NCBI GenBank assembly: GCA_900317325.1
Contig: ONGE01000004.1
Span: 62,001 to 126,000, forward strand
Reading direction: 5' to 3'
From: an uncultured Prevotellaceae bacterium
GTDB taxonomy: Bacteria > Bacteroidota > Bacteroidia > Bacteroidales > Muribaculaceae
Length of the DNA: 64,000 bases
The notes beneath the pieces were generated by a model. That model was not told the DNA's origin. It searched no databases and saw nothing but the letters and a program-made list of their open reading frames with translations. How positions within the stretch are numbered: position 1 is the stretch's first letter; each line of letters begins with the position of its first letter. Shown here piece by piece: positions 1 to 7,440 of the stretch. A program made the position numbers and the translations under genes.

Positions 1-1303
1 CGATCATCGGGGTGCGGAAGACCTCCAGATTCCACATGTCGACCATGGGCACGTGGTTGATCCAGTCGAGGTCGCGCTCGGGCTTCACCATATCGGGAAT
101 CTCGACAGCAGGTGCATAGTTCTCGCCCAGGCAGATGTCAAGGTCCCAAGGGGTCACCGTCAAGCGACGGTCCACAGTGATGTCACGGCAGGAATAATAG
201 ATGTTCTTGCTCTCGTTGTCAAGGGCCTGCAGGGCTGCAATGAAGATGAAATAGTCTTGCAGGACGGGCAGGTCAAAGTAGTCACCGATGCTGTCGATGA
301 ACATCTGCTTGCTGGCGGCGTTGTCGGCACGGTTAACGAACCATACGGCGTCTTCAAGCGTGGTCCAATCCACGCGGTGAATCTCCTGATAGTCGGGGTA
401 GCGAACTCTGAAGCCGTCCCAGGTCAGCTTGCCGGTACGTTCCTCGGGCTCACTCATCATCACGGTGCGGGTGCGGGTGTAGGCATCCCAAATCTCGCCG
501 TGGAAGGTCTTGGTATCGGCATCGTAGCGTTCGAGCTTGAGCTGCTTGCGGTCGATGGGCTCACACATGTTGTAGATACCCCTGTACTCGCCGTTGAGGA
601 ACACTTCGACCATCTGGCCGCGTGAACCGTTGCGCACGTTGGCCACGGTGTCGGCATAGAACGGCTTGCGGGCCATGTCGAGCCACAGGTCACTGCTCAC
701 GCGATTGCGCACGCGCAGGAAGTCCATCTGTCCGGCATCCAGAATCCAGTTGTTGTCGTTGCGCAGACCGAAGAAGCGCCTGTTCATCTTGGTGCTGTCC
801 TCGGCAACAAACTTGATGCGGTAGTTGCGTTTGTGCTTACGCGAGGCATTGGTGGAGATGCCACGGTGCTTGATCTTGGCTTTCATGGGCTCGGGGAACA
901 CCGAATCGGGTTCGCTGACGAAGATCTCGGTGTAGCTGTAGAAGTCGGTGAAGTTGCCGAACAGTTCCACGATGGGGAGCCACGTGAAGGTGATACTGCC
1001 GGTGATCAGGCTGTCGCCCATGTGGGCGGTCACTGTGTACTGCTTGCCTCCCTCGATGCCGTCAAAGGTGAACACCTCGCCGCTGGCGACTGCTACACCA
1101 TCGATAACAACTTCGCTCAGTTCTTCACCATAGGTGACCTGGGCATCGAAGTCGTTGCCGAACAATGACTGGGGGATGCTGCACAGCCAAGTGTGGCTGA
1201 CCGTGTCAAGCGGGGCGCGATGACCGTCGATGTGAAGCACCTGGGCCATCGAGGCCATTGCTGTCAACACGATAGTCATAGCAAGAAGTAATTGTCTCTT
1301 CAT
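1..1303 (-). CDS. CotH kinase-family secreted protein (5' part; runs off window)
   Basis: The reading frame is open from the ATG at 1303 to the window edge (about 434 residues, C-terminus missing). Residues 1-21 form a signal peptide ending in MASMAQ, so the product is exported. After an N-terminal beta-rich region, the CotH hallmarks follow: a HRGIST segment, LRNDNNWILDA, a VEVFLNGEYRGIYN..EPIDR stretch, a DYFIF segment followed by DNESKNIYY, and the conserved TPWDLD. CotH domains are atypical kinases of spore coats and also occur in many secreted Bacteroidetes proteins of unknown target. A TAnnTTTG box lies about 100 bases upstream. The family call is firm; the substrate is not known. Confidence 0.85.
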   Translation of the reverse strand, partial: MKRQLLLAMTIVLTAMASMAQVLHIDGHRAPLDTVSHTWLCSIPQSLFGNDFDAQVTYGEELSEVVIDGVAVASGEVFTFDGIEGGKQYTVTAHMGDSLITGSITFTWLPIVELFGNFTDFYSYTEIFVSEPDSVFPEPMKAKIKHRGISTNASRKHKRNYRIKFVAEDSTKMNRRFFGLRNDNNWILDAGQMDFLRVRNRVSSDLWLDMARKPFYADTVANVRNGSRGQMVEVFLNGEYRGIYNMCEPIDRKQLKLERYDADTKTFHGEIWDAYTRTRTVMMSEPEERTGKLTWDGFRVRYPDYQEIHRVDWTTLEDAVWFVNRADNAASKQMFIDSIGDYFDLPVLQDYFIFIAALQALDNESKNIYYSCRDITVDRRLTVTPWDLDICLGENYAPAVEIPDMVKPERDLDWINHVPMVDMWNLEVFRTPMI

Positions 1304-1405
1304 GATCAATTAATTGATTAAAAAATTTTGTTGATATTTCGTTAATGTGATGTTCGAACTCATGTCTTTTGGAACCTGAAAACAAACAGATCTCTAAAAA
1401 CCGTG

Positions 1406-1413
1406 CAAAGATA
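1406..1413 (-). promoter_or_regulatory. Bacteroidetes -7 box upstream of the CotH gene
   Basis: On the minus strand the sequence reads TATCTTTG, matching TAnnTTTG. It leaves a leader of about 100 nt. No clear -33 TTTG is seen at the usual distance, so this is a partial match. Confidence 0.4.
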
Positions 1414-1627
1414 GTAAAAATGTCAACACGCAGTGGTCTAGGTCGCTAATTTTCAAGAATATTTTACATGAATCGGGTATTTGAACGAACTAAATTATTC
1501 ATTATGAGAGCCGGTCATGCAATTGATGGTGCAGTAATCAGGAGGATGAAATGGCGTTTGCTGCAGGGCAAGAAAAAAAGTCTTCAGTTTTAAGTTTTTT
1601 TTAGAGTCTCATCCGCCAAAAAATAAG

Positions 1628-1635
1628 TAACTTTG
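1628..1635 (+). promoter_or_regulatory. Bacteroidetes -7 box for nnr
   Basis: TAACTTTG matches TAnnTTTG and lies 40 bases before the nnr ATG. The 1304-1675 intergenic stretch otherwise holds only the divergent CotH leader and AT-rich sequence with no gene. Confidence 0.55.
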
Positions 1636-1675
1636 TTGGCTCAATTAAACAAAACTTGAAAATCACTCGACCAGA

Positions 1676-3196
1676 ATGAAAATATTTACCAACGAAGGTC
1701 TTCGCCGCATCGGCGACCGCACTTTGGAAAAGGATGGCATAGAGATGCTGGACCTCATCGAGAGGGCAGCCTCGGCTGTGTCCTACGAACTCATATCGCG
1801 CTGGAGAACTTCCAAGCGTTTTGTCTTTTTTGCTGGCCCCGGCGACAATGGGGCTGATGCTCTGGCAGTTGCCCGCATGATGTACGAGCAGGGTTATCGC
1901 CCCGAGGTGTACCTGTTCAACATCAAGTCGGCGGCGCTGTCGCCTTGCTGTCTTGCCAACCGTGACCGTCTGTTGCAGGCGGCTGGCGATGACATCGATT
2001 TCATTGAGGTGATCCAGAACTTCAACCCGCCCGAACTCGACGAGAACGACGTGGTGGTCGATGGTCTGTTCGGCAATGGATTGCGCTCTCCCCTCAGGGG
2101 CGGTTACACCGCGCTGGTGCAGTACATCAACGCCAGCAATGCCTATGTCGTGTCGATTGACATCCCCTCGGGCATGTTCGGCGAGTGGAATGTGGGCAAT
2201 GACCGCCGTAATATCATCAGGGCCAACCTCACGCTCACCTATCAGAGCAAGCGCCTGGCCTTCTACTTCGCCGAGAATGCCGAGTGCGTGGGCGAGTGCA
2301 AGGTGCTGGACATCGAGATGGACAGTGAAAGCATTGCCCGTACGCCCTCCGACTTCTATCTCATCGAGCGTGACGATGTGCACGATTTGATGAAGCCGCG
2401 CAACCCCTTCAGCAACAAGTACGATCATGGCACATTGCTGCTCATTGCCGGCAGCTATGGCATGATGGGGGCCGCTGTGCTTGCCGCCAAGGGTGCACTG
2501 AGGACCGGCGCCGGACTGGTGACGGTGCATGCTCCGCGCTGCGGACATCAGATCCTGCAGACTGCTGTCCCCGAGGCCCTGTTCGAGCCTGACCGTAACG
2601 AGATCGTCACCAGCAGCATTGACATGCGTCACACCTACAGCGTGGTGGCTCTGGGACCGGGTCTGGGCGTCAACGACGAGACCCTCGAGGCCGTGCATCA
2701 ATTCATCATGAACTTCAAGCGGCCGTGCCTGCTCGATGCCGATGCGCTGAATTGCATCGCCCGTCGTCCCCAGCTGCTCAGGAGCATCCCGCCGCGCAGC
2801 ATCATCACGCCGCACGCCATCGAGTTCGACCGCCTCTTCGGTGACCACAATACCGATGAGGAGCGCCTCAAGAAGGCCATCGACGTTTCGAAGCTCTACA
2901 AAATCACCATCGTGCTCAAGGGCCACTACACGATGACCGTGCGCCCCGACAGCAAGATTTATGTCAACAGCAGCGGTAATCCCGGCATGGCGACACCGGG
3001 CAGCGGCGATGTGCTCACCGGAGTCATCTCGGCACTCATTGCCCAGAACTATGCCGCCGACTGGTCGGTGGTGCTCGGCGTCTATCTGCACGGCTTGGCT
3101 GGCGACTTGGCGGCCCAGACTCATGGCACCTATGGCATGATAGCCGGCGACATCGTCGATAACCTGGGAAAGGCCATTGTTGAGGTTATGAAATAA
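1676..3196 (+). CDS. nnr: Bifunctional NAD(P)H-hydrate epimerase / ADP-dependent dehydratase
   Basis: The 506-residue protein joins the two metabolite-repair activities for hydrated NAD(P)H: an N-terminal YjeF epimerase domain (about 1-210) and a C-terminal ribokinase-like dehydratase (about 225-506). The epimerase part shows FAGPGDNGADALAVARMM and a later DIPSGM segment. The dehydratase part shows ALGPGLG, LLDADALN, TPHAIEF and the nucleotide-binding region GNPGMATPGSGDVLTG near the C-terminus. Length and domain order match the fused form found in many bacteria. The ATG at 1676 starts directly on the YjeF domain. It is monocistronic, with its own promoter and a strong hairpin after the stop. 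Confidence 0.95.
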   Translation: MKIFTNEGLRRIGDRTLEKDGIEMLDLIERAASAVSYELISRWRTSKRFVFFAGPGDNGADALAVARMMYEQGYRPEVYLFNIKSAALSPCCLANRDRLLQAAGDDIDFIEVIQNFNPPELDENDVVVDGLFGNGLRSPLRGGYTALVQYINASNAYVVSIDIPSGMFGEWNVGNDRRNIIRANLTLTYQSKRLAFYFAENAECVGECKVLDIEMDSESIARTPSDFYLIERDDVHDLMKPRNPFSNKYDHGTLLLIAGSYGMMGAAVLAAKGALRTGAGLVTVHAPRCGHQILQTAVPEALFEPDRNEIVTSSIDMRHTYSVVALGPGLGVNDETLEAVHQFIMNFKRPCLLDADALNCIARRPQLLRSIPPRSIITPHAIEFDRLFGDHNTDEERLKKAIDVSKLYKITIVLKGHYTMTVRPDSKIYVNSSGNPGMATPGSGDVLTGVISALIAQNYAADWSVVLGVYLHGLAGDLAAQTHGTYGMIAGDIVDNLGKAIVEVMK

Positions 3197-3222
3197 CTCG
3201 CTGAAATAGTGGCTAAATAAAA

Positions 3223-3262
3223 TAATGGCGGTTGATAATCACTTGATTATCAACCGCCATTA
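3223..3262. terminator. 18-bp perfect hairpin between nnr and tRNA-Leu (likely bidirectional terminator)
   Basis: Arms at 3223-3240 and 3245-3262 are perfectly complementary around the loop ACTT. The hairpin sits between two convergent transcripts and ends one base before the tRNA 3' end. It has A- and T-rich flanks but no long T tract. Confidence 0.7.
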
Positions 3263-3263
3263 G

Positions 3264-3348
3264 TACCTGAAGTGGGACTTGAACCCACACGGCCGCAATG
3301 GCCAAGGGATTTTAAGTCCCTCGTGTCTACCGATTCCACCATTCAGGC
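3264..3348 (-). tRNA. tRNA-Leu (anticodon UAA)
   Basis: The 85-nt minus-strand sequence folds as a class II tRNA. The acceptor arm GCCTGAA pairs with TTCAGGT (first pair G-U), the anticodon loop ACTTAAAAT gives UAA, there is a long variable arm with GGCC paired parts, and the T arm carries GGTTCAAGTCC. The 3' CCA is not encoded. A minus-strand TACCTTTG at 3370-3377 lies just upstream. Confidence 0.95.
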
Positions 3349-3369
3349 ATCGCGGTACGGATTCGGCTG

Positions 3370-3377
3370 CAAAGGTA
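3370..3377 (-). promoter_or_regulatory. -7 box for tRNA-Leu
   Basis: Minus-strand TACCTTTG matches TAnnTTTG and lies 21 bases upstream of the mature tRNA 5' end. No convincing -33 element is visible. Confidence 0.5.
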
Positions 3378-3442
3378 GTACTTTTTGCCGAATGAGCGCT
3401 TCATTTATCGTTTTTTTTATGATTCCTGCCGATAAATTGCCT

Positions 3443-4810
3443 CTACGACGGCTGTTGCAGGGGCTCGATATCGGGTAAGTCAAGCAGACGGATGTTGTTT
3501 ACGTCATGCTGTTGATTGTCGCGAAGGGCTTTAATGGCAGCGGTCATCTTGGCAAATCGGGCGTCGGCCTTGGCGATGAAATCGCTGTTGCCCAGATTGG
3601 CCAGCCGGTTGGTGACATCGTTCACCGTGAAGTCGTCGGGGTCGAAGGTCGGCTGGTAGGTGATTTCCCTATCGGCATTGACCTCATCCTCCTTGTCGCT
3701 GGTCACGGTAGTGAGCAGGCCTGCTTTTTGCAGACTTTCGGTCAACTGGTCGGCCAGCAGGCCGGGAATGTCATAGTCGATGAGCAGCTCCTTGCGTGTG
3801 AGGGGCTCTTGCTGCCGCTTGAATCGCTTGGCCGCCATCGTCAGCACGGCAATGGCGAGGTTGCTGGAGTAGGTTTGTGATATCCCCTTGGCGAGGTCGT
3901 TGTAGATGTAGTTGTTGAAGTTCTGCCACGAGTAGCACAGCACCACGCCGGCCAGCGAGATGAGCCATGACAGTTGCAGCCACACCAGCATCAACGGCAG
4001 GAAGGCGAAGCTACCGTAGATGGCGTTGTATTTCGATACATACAACTGTCCCGTCACGAACAGCCATTGTACCCCCTGGAACAATGTGCCGCACAGGATG
4101 CCGGCAACCAGTGCCCCCTTGAAGCGCACCTTGGTGTTGGGGATGATGTAATAGGCCGCAGTGAAGATGATCCACGAGATGAGCGTGGGCGTGAAGGAAA
4201 GCAGCCGATGAGCCATCGGCGACAGCGGGTTGCCTTGAAACAGATGCTGCACGGCGTCGCTCAAGAAAATCGAGATGCCGGCCGAGCAAATCATCATCAA
4301 GGGCAGCAGCAGGAGAATTGCCGAGTAGTCGGTGAACTTGCGCAAGACTGAGCGCCGCTTGGTCACGCCCCAGACGTAGTTGAAGGTGTCCTCCACATTG
4401 CTCATCAGCGAGTGCAGTGTCCACAGCAAGAACACCAGGCCGATGCCGATGAATGCGCCCTGCGATGCCTGTGACAGATAGTTGTCGACATACTTAAGCG
4501 CACTCTCCAACGCTTGTTGTTGGGCGGGGAAGTAGCGGAATAGCTCGCTCTGCAGCAGGTTCTGGAAGCCGAAACCGCGCCCGATGGCAAACAGCATGGC
4601 CAGTGCCGGCACAATGGCCAGCACCGTGTTGTAGGTCAATGATCCGGCGCGCATCTGGAGGTCATGACGCAGAAACGAGCGTACGCTCAGGTTGATGATC
4701 TTCAGCGTCTTGACCGACCACAAGGCGCGTGTGTCATTCCACACGCCATTGATGCAGTACGTCACGTTCTGCATCACGCGCTCCCAAAAGCTGGCCTTCT
4801 CCTCGCTCAT
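3443..4810 (-). CDS. YihY/virulence factor BrkB family inner-membrane protein
   Basis: This 455-residue protein has about six hydrophobic helices between residues 40 and 300. They include the family-typical stretch MRAGSLTYNTVLAIVPALAMLFA and the segments GIGLVFLLWTLHSLMSNVEDTFN and YGSFAFLPLMLVWLQLSWLISLAG. The last 130 residues are a hydrophilic tail, as in many Bacteroidetes members. The family (once misnamed RNase BN) has no settled biochemical role. It is the last gene of a run hpt-adk-yihY on the minus strand, 46 bases after adk, with a REP-like palindrome in that gap. Confidence 0.85.
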   Translation of the reverse strand: MSEEKASFWERVMQNVTYCINGVWNDTRALWSVKTLKIINLSVRSFLRHDLQMRAGSLTYNTVLAIVPALAMLFAIGRGFGFQNLLQSELFRYFPAQQQALESALKYVDNYLSQASQGAFIGIGLVFLLWTLHSLMSNVEDTFNYVWGVTKRRSVLRKFTDYSAILLLLPLMMICSAGISIFLSDAVQHLFQGNPLSPMAHRLLSFTPTLISWIIFTAAYYIIPNTKVRFKGALVAGILCGTLFQGVQWLFVTGQLYVSKYNAIYGSFAFLPLMLVWLQLSWLISLAGVVLCYSWQNFNNYIYNDLAKGISQTYSSNLAIAVLTMAAKRFKRQQEPLTRKELLIDYDIPGLLADQLTESLQKAGLLTTVTSDKEDEVNADREITYQPTFDPDDFTVNDVTNRLANLGNSDFIAKADARFAKMTAAIKALRDNQQHDVNNIRLLDLPDIEPLQQPS

Positions 4811-4823
4811 AAATCTCGTTTTT

Positions 4824-4850
4824 GGGACAAGGGGACGGTTCTTTTGTCCC
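4824..4850. repeat. REP-like palindrome in the adk-yihY gap
   Basis: A 27-bp palindrome has outer arms GGGACAA (4824-4830) and TTGTCCC (4844-4850) around a GGGGACGGTTCTT core. It fills most of the gap between adk and yihY. A degenerate relative (TTTGTCCC, later GGGAAAAGAACCGTC) is seen around 30143-30182. Confidence 0.55.
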
Positions 4851-4856
4851 GTTTAG

Positions 4857-5432
4857 TTAAAGGGTGTCGAGGGATTCTTTGATCAGGTCAAAGATGCCGT
4901 CGATGCTGCCCAGGCCGTTGATGGCGCGGTACTTACCCTTCTCCTCATAATAGGCCTTCAAGGGCGAGGTCTGGTTATGGTAGGTCTCCAGGCGCTTGCG
5001 GGCGGTCTCCTCGTTGTCGTCCGAGCGGCCGCTCATCTGTCCGCGCAGCAAGATTCGCTTGATGAGCTCTTCTTCGGGAACCTCAAGGCCCACAACGGCG
5101 TCGATCTGGGTGCCGCGGTCGGCCAGCAGCTGCTCCAGAGCCTCGGCCTGCGGAATGGTGCGGGGGAAGCCGTCGAAGATGACGCCCTGGGTGGCCTGAT
5201 CTTTATTGTCGTCAAGAACCTGGGCCAGAATGTCGATAATGAGCTCGTCGGGGACGAGTTGGCCCTGGTCGATATAACCCTTGGCCGTCTTGCCGAGTTC
5301 GGTGCCACGGCGAATGTGGTCGCGCAGCACGTCACCGGTCGAGATGTGGAACAGGTTGTAGTGTTCAATCAGTTTATCGCTTTGGGTGCCTTTGCCCGAC
5401 CCGGGCGCACCAAAAATGACAATGTTCAACAT
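4857..5432 (-). CDS. adk: Adenylate kinase
   Basis: Adenylate kinase interconverts AMP and ATP with two ADP. The 191-residue protein opens MLNIVIFGAPGSGKGTQ, with the P-loop at residues 8-16. It has the AMP-binding ISTGDVLRDHI region, the DGFPRT motif, a short lid with RGQMSGRSDDNEET, and the C-terminal conserved R..Y motifs. Length fits the short-lid form. It starts 54 bases after hpt and is followed by yihY, so it is probably co-transcribed with these genes as a nucleotide-metabolism unit. Confidence 0.97.
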   Translation of the reverse strand: MLNIVIFGAPGSGKGTQSDKLIEHYNLFHISTGDVLRDHIRRGTELGKTAKGYIDQGQLVPDELIIDILAQVLDDNKDQATQGVIFDGFPRTIPQAEALEQLLADRGTQIDAVVGLEVPEEELIKRILLRGQMSGRSDDNEETARKRLETYHNQTSPLKAYYEEKGKYRAINGLGSIDGIFDLIKESLDTL

Positions 5433-5486
5433 AATCTTGAATTTTCTGTTAAGAGTTCTATATATGTTAGTTAATGTGTATTCTCT

Positions 5487-6038
5487 TTATTCTTTGTCCG
5501 TTTCTTTCAGGACATAGATGTCAGGAAGATTGCGGGCCAGGCCGTCGAGATCCAGACCGTAACCCAGGATGAACTTGCAGGGAATCTCAAAGCCTACATA
5601 TTCCGGACCCTTGCCCACGGTGAGCGCATCGGGCTTGAAGAGCAGCGAGACCATTTTCACGCTCTTGGGATTATGTTTGGCCAGTTCCTTGCGCAGCTGG
5701 GCGGCAGTGACGCCACTGTCGATGATGTCCTCGACGATGAGCACGTTGCGGCCCGTGATGTCCTCGCTCAGGCCCATCAGCTGCTTCACGCTGCCTGTCG
5801 ATTCCATGCCCTCGTAGGACTTGAAACGGATGAATGTAATCTCGGAATCATGCAGGTTGCACGCGCGGAACAAGTCGGCAGCAAAGATGAAGGAACCGTT
5901 GAGTACACACAGGAACAGTGGATTCTCATTGGCATAGTCACGCTTGATTTCCTGGGCAAGGCGATGCACTTGCTTGGCAATTTCTTCACGTCTGATGTAA
6001 GGCTCAAACGTCAGGCCCTGATAAGTTACTTCTTCCAT
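5487..6038 (-). CDS. hpt: Hypoxanthine phosphoribosyltransferase
   Basis: This 183-residue purine-salvage enzyme transfers phosphoribose from PRPP to hypoxanthine or guanine. The PRPP-binding signature VLIVEDIIDSG is complete. LNGSFIFAADL precedes it, and the C-terminal CKFILGYGLDLDGLARNLP segment contains the purine-contacting residues. It is first in a minus-strand cluster with adk and yihY. A minus-strand TACCTTTG about 20 bases upstream of the ATG (6059-6066) is the likely -7 box. Confidence 0.95.
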   Translation of the reverse strand: MEEVTYQGLTFEPYIRREEIAKQVHRLAQEIKRDYANENPLFLCVLNGSFIFAADLFRACNLHDSEITFIRFKSYEGMESTGSVKQLMGLSEDITGRNVLIVEDIIDSGVTAAQLRKELAKHNPKSVKMVSLLFKPDALTVGKGPEYVGFEIPCKFILGYGLDLDGLARNLPDIYVLKETDKE

Positions 6039-6058
6039 TTGTTTACAGAATTAAAGCA

Positions 6059-6066
6059 CAAAGGTA
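6059..6066 (-). promoter_or_regulatory. -7 box for the hpt-adk-yihY operon
   Basis: Minus-strand TACCTTTG matches TAnnTTTG just upstream of hpt. The -33 element is not clear. Confidence 0.5.
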
Positions 6067-6126
6067 TAAAAAAGTTTTCAGTAATCGGTTTTCAGCCTCT
6101 CGGTTTTTTCATGGAACAGGGAAAAT

Positions 6127-6277
6127 AAAGCGAGCCGGAGGCTCGCAATACTCCGACAGACCGCCCGTCCTTGCCATCCTGGCCGTTGCGGGCGCCGCTA
6201 TGACGGGCCTGCTGTGGCCGTGCCGTTTGGCGTGGTTGTCGCGGTGGTCGAGGTATTGCGAGCCTCCGGCTCGCTTT
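6127..6277. repeat. Paired REP palindrome (BIME-like), copy 1, 3' side of the RAYT gene
   Basis: Two 25-bp arms (6127-6151 and 6253-6277) are exact reverse complements. Each arm is itself a small hairpin, GCGAGCC-gga-GGCTCGC. The 100-bp middle shares blocks with copy 2, such as the CCGCCCGTCC, GTTGCGGGCG and GTCGCGGTGGTCGAG segments. The element ends 10 bases from the stop of the transposase gene. Confidence 0.9.
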
Positions 6278-6287
6278 TGGTGCGGCA

Positions 6288-7250
6288 TCATTGCCGTGTG
6301 GCGATGGCCCGTGCCAGGGCGTTCATCTTGCGGCAGCATTCAGCGGTTAGCGCCTGGTAGTCGTTGCGGTGCTCAAATGGCGACACCAGCAGCACCTTGC
6401 CGGCAACACATGCTTCAAAGAGTTTCCCGCCAGGCTTGGACATGGCATCAAAGCCGTTGTTGCAGATGAGAATCACGGGGATTCCCGCTTCGAGAGCCCG
6501 GTTCATGATGGCTCTTTCTCCAGGGCTGATGGCCGGCGACACAAGCACAGCCTCCTGGGCCAGCAGTCGATCACCTTCGCGGGCTATTTCCTCATCGCTC
6601 ATGCGTCGTGAGCAGTAAACCTGAATGATTGATGGGTGCTGCAGGAGTTGATGGTTGCCCATGGCACTCACAGCATTACCAGCGACCGTGAGCTGGTTAG
6701 TCACCGTGAAAAAAGCATGGTGGCTTCGCTTTAACCACAAGCGTCGCGGGTTTTCGTTCAGGTAGGCTGTCCAACGGTCCAGTTGCCCCTTGCCACGCAG
6801 CAGCTTGTCGTTGTAACCCTGTTCCCACAACGGGACATCGGCTCCGAGTTCCCTCGCTGCCCTGTTGCAGCCGGTCTTGAAACCATTGATGACTTTCCCA
6901 AGATGGACTGGCAACGGCTGGGTGACAAACAGGATGCCATGGATGTGGTCGGGCATGACGGCCAGCGCCAGCATTCTGATGTGCGGGTAATAGCGGGGAA
7001 TGCCCAGCCATTCGGCTTTTACTCTCTCGCCCAATGGCGAGAGGCTCACCCATGGTTGCTGGTGTTCACTATCGGGCCCGCAGAGCGTCCCTAGGGTAGG
7101 GCGCCTCTCCTTTACTGTCAAGGTAATCAGGTAGATGTCCCTGTCCAGGTAGTTGTGCCCAGCCATTCGACGCTTCATTGAGGGTGAGGCGGGCACGTCG
7201 GGATGGTTATGGGCCCATTGCTTGCGTCCCTCGTTGCGCTTGTCGTCCAT
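6288..7250 (-). CDS. REP-associated tyrosine transposase (RAYT) with an extra C-terminal Rossmann-like domain
   Basis: The 320-residue protein has an IS200-like Y1 transposase half (about 1-180). It shows the RDIYLITLTV strand, the HUH metal site as DHIHG (His102, His104) in VMPDHIHGILFVT, and a probable catalytic Tyr163 in AYLNENPRR, the usual RAYT context. Residues about 200-320 are not part of a standard RAYT. They show VLVSPAISPGERAIMNRA, then GIPVILICNNGFDAM, then KLFEACVAGKVLLVSP, resembling the nucleotide-binding fold of the DprA/Smf and LOG families (inferred by eye). The gene is bracketed tightly by two large REP-type palindromes, as expected of RAYTs that move or maintain REP sequences. 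It has no recognisable ribosome-binding site. Transposase half firm; C-terminal assignment tentative. Confidence 0.85.
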   Translation of the reverse strand: MDDKRNEGRKQWAHNHPDVPASPSMKRRMAGHNYLDRDIYLITLTVKERRPTLGTLCGPDSEHQQPWVSLSPLGERVKAEWLGIPRYYPHIRMLALAVMPDHIHGILFVTQPLPVHLGKVINGFKTGCNRAARELGADVPLWEQGYNDKLLRGKGQLDRWTAYLNENPRRLWLKRSHHAFFTVTNQLTVAGNAVSAMGNHQLLQHPSIIQVYCSRRMSDEEIAREGDRLLAQEAVLVSPAISPGERAIMNRALEAGIPVILICNNGFDAMSKPGGKLFEACVAGKVLLVSPFEHRNDYQALTAECCRKMNALARAIATRQ

Positions 7251-7264
7251 TGCTTGGAGGTTTT

Positions 7265-7429
7265 AAAGCGAGCCGGAGGCTCGCAATACCCCGACGGGGC
7301 CGCCCGTCCTGGTCATTCTGGCCGTCCTTGCCGTTGCGGGCGTCGCTATCGACAGCACATCCACAGCCGTCCCGTTGTGGCTGTCCCGCTTGTCGCGGTG
7401 GTCGAGGTATTGCGAGCCTCCGGCTCGCT
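7265..7429. repeat. Paired REP palindrome (BIME-like), copy 2, 5' side of the RAYT gene
   Basis: The left arm at 7265-7289 is identical to the left arm of copy 1. The right arm at 7407-7429 matches it in inverse over 23 bp. Each arm holds the GCGAGCC/GGCTCGC mini-hairpin. The middle is related to copy 1 but has indels, so the two are diverged members of one family. It lies 14 bases upstream of the transposase ATG and 11 bases from the stop of the neighbouring transporter gene. Confidence 0.9.
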
Positions 7430-7440
7430 GTTTGGGTTGG

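Noticed and set aside
1601-3124. 507-codon open frame on the minus strand across nnr
   Set aside because: It is the complement of a confident nnr gene; its translation has no family features and arises from GC-rich codon bias.
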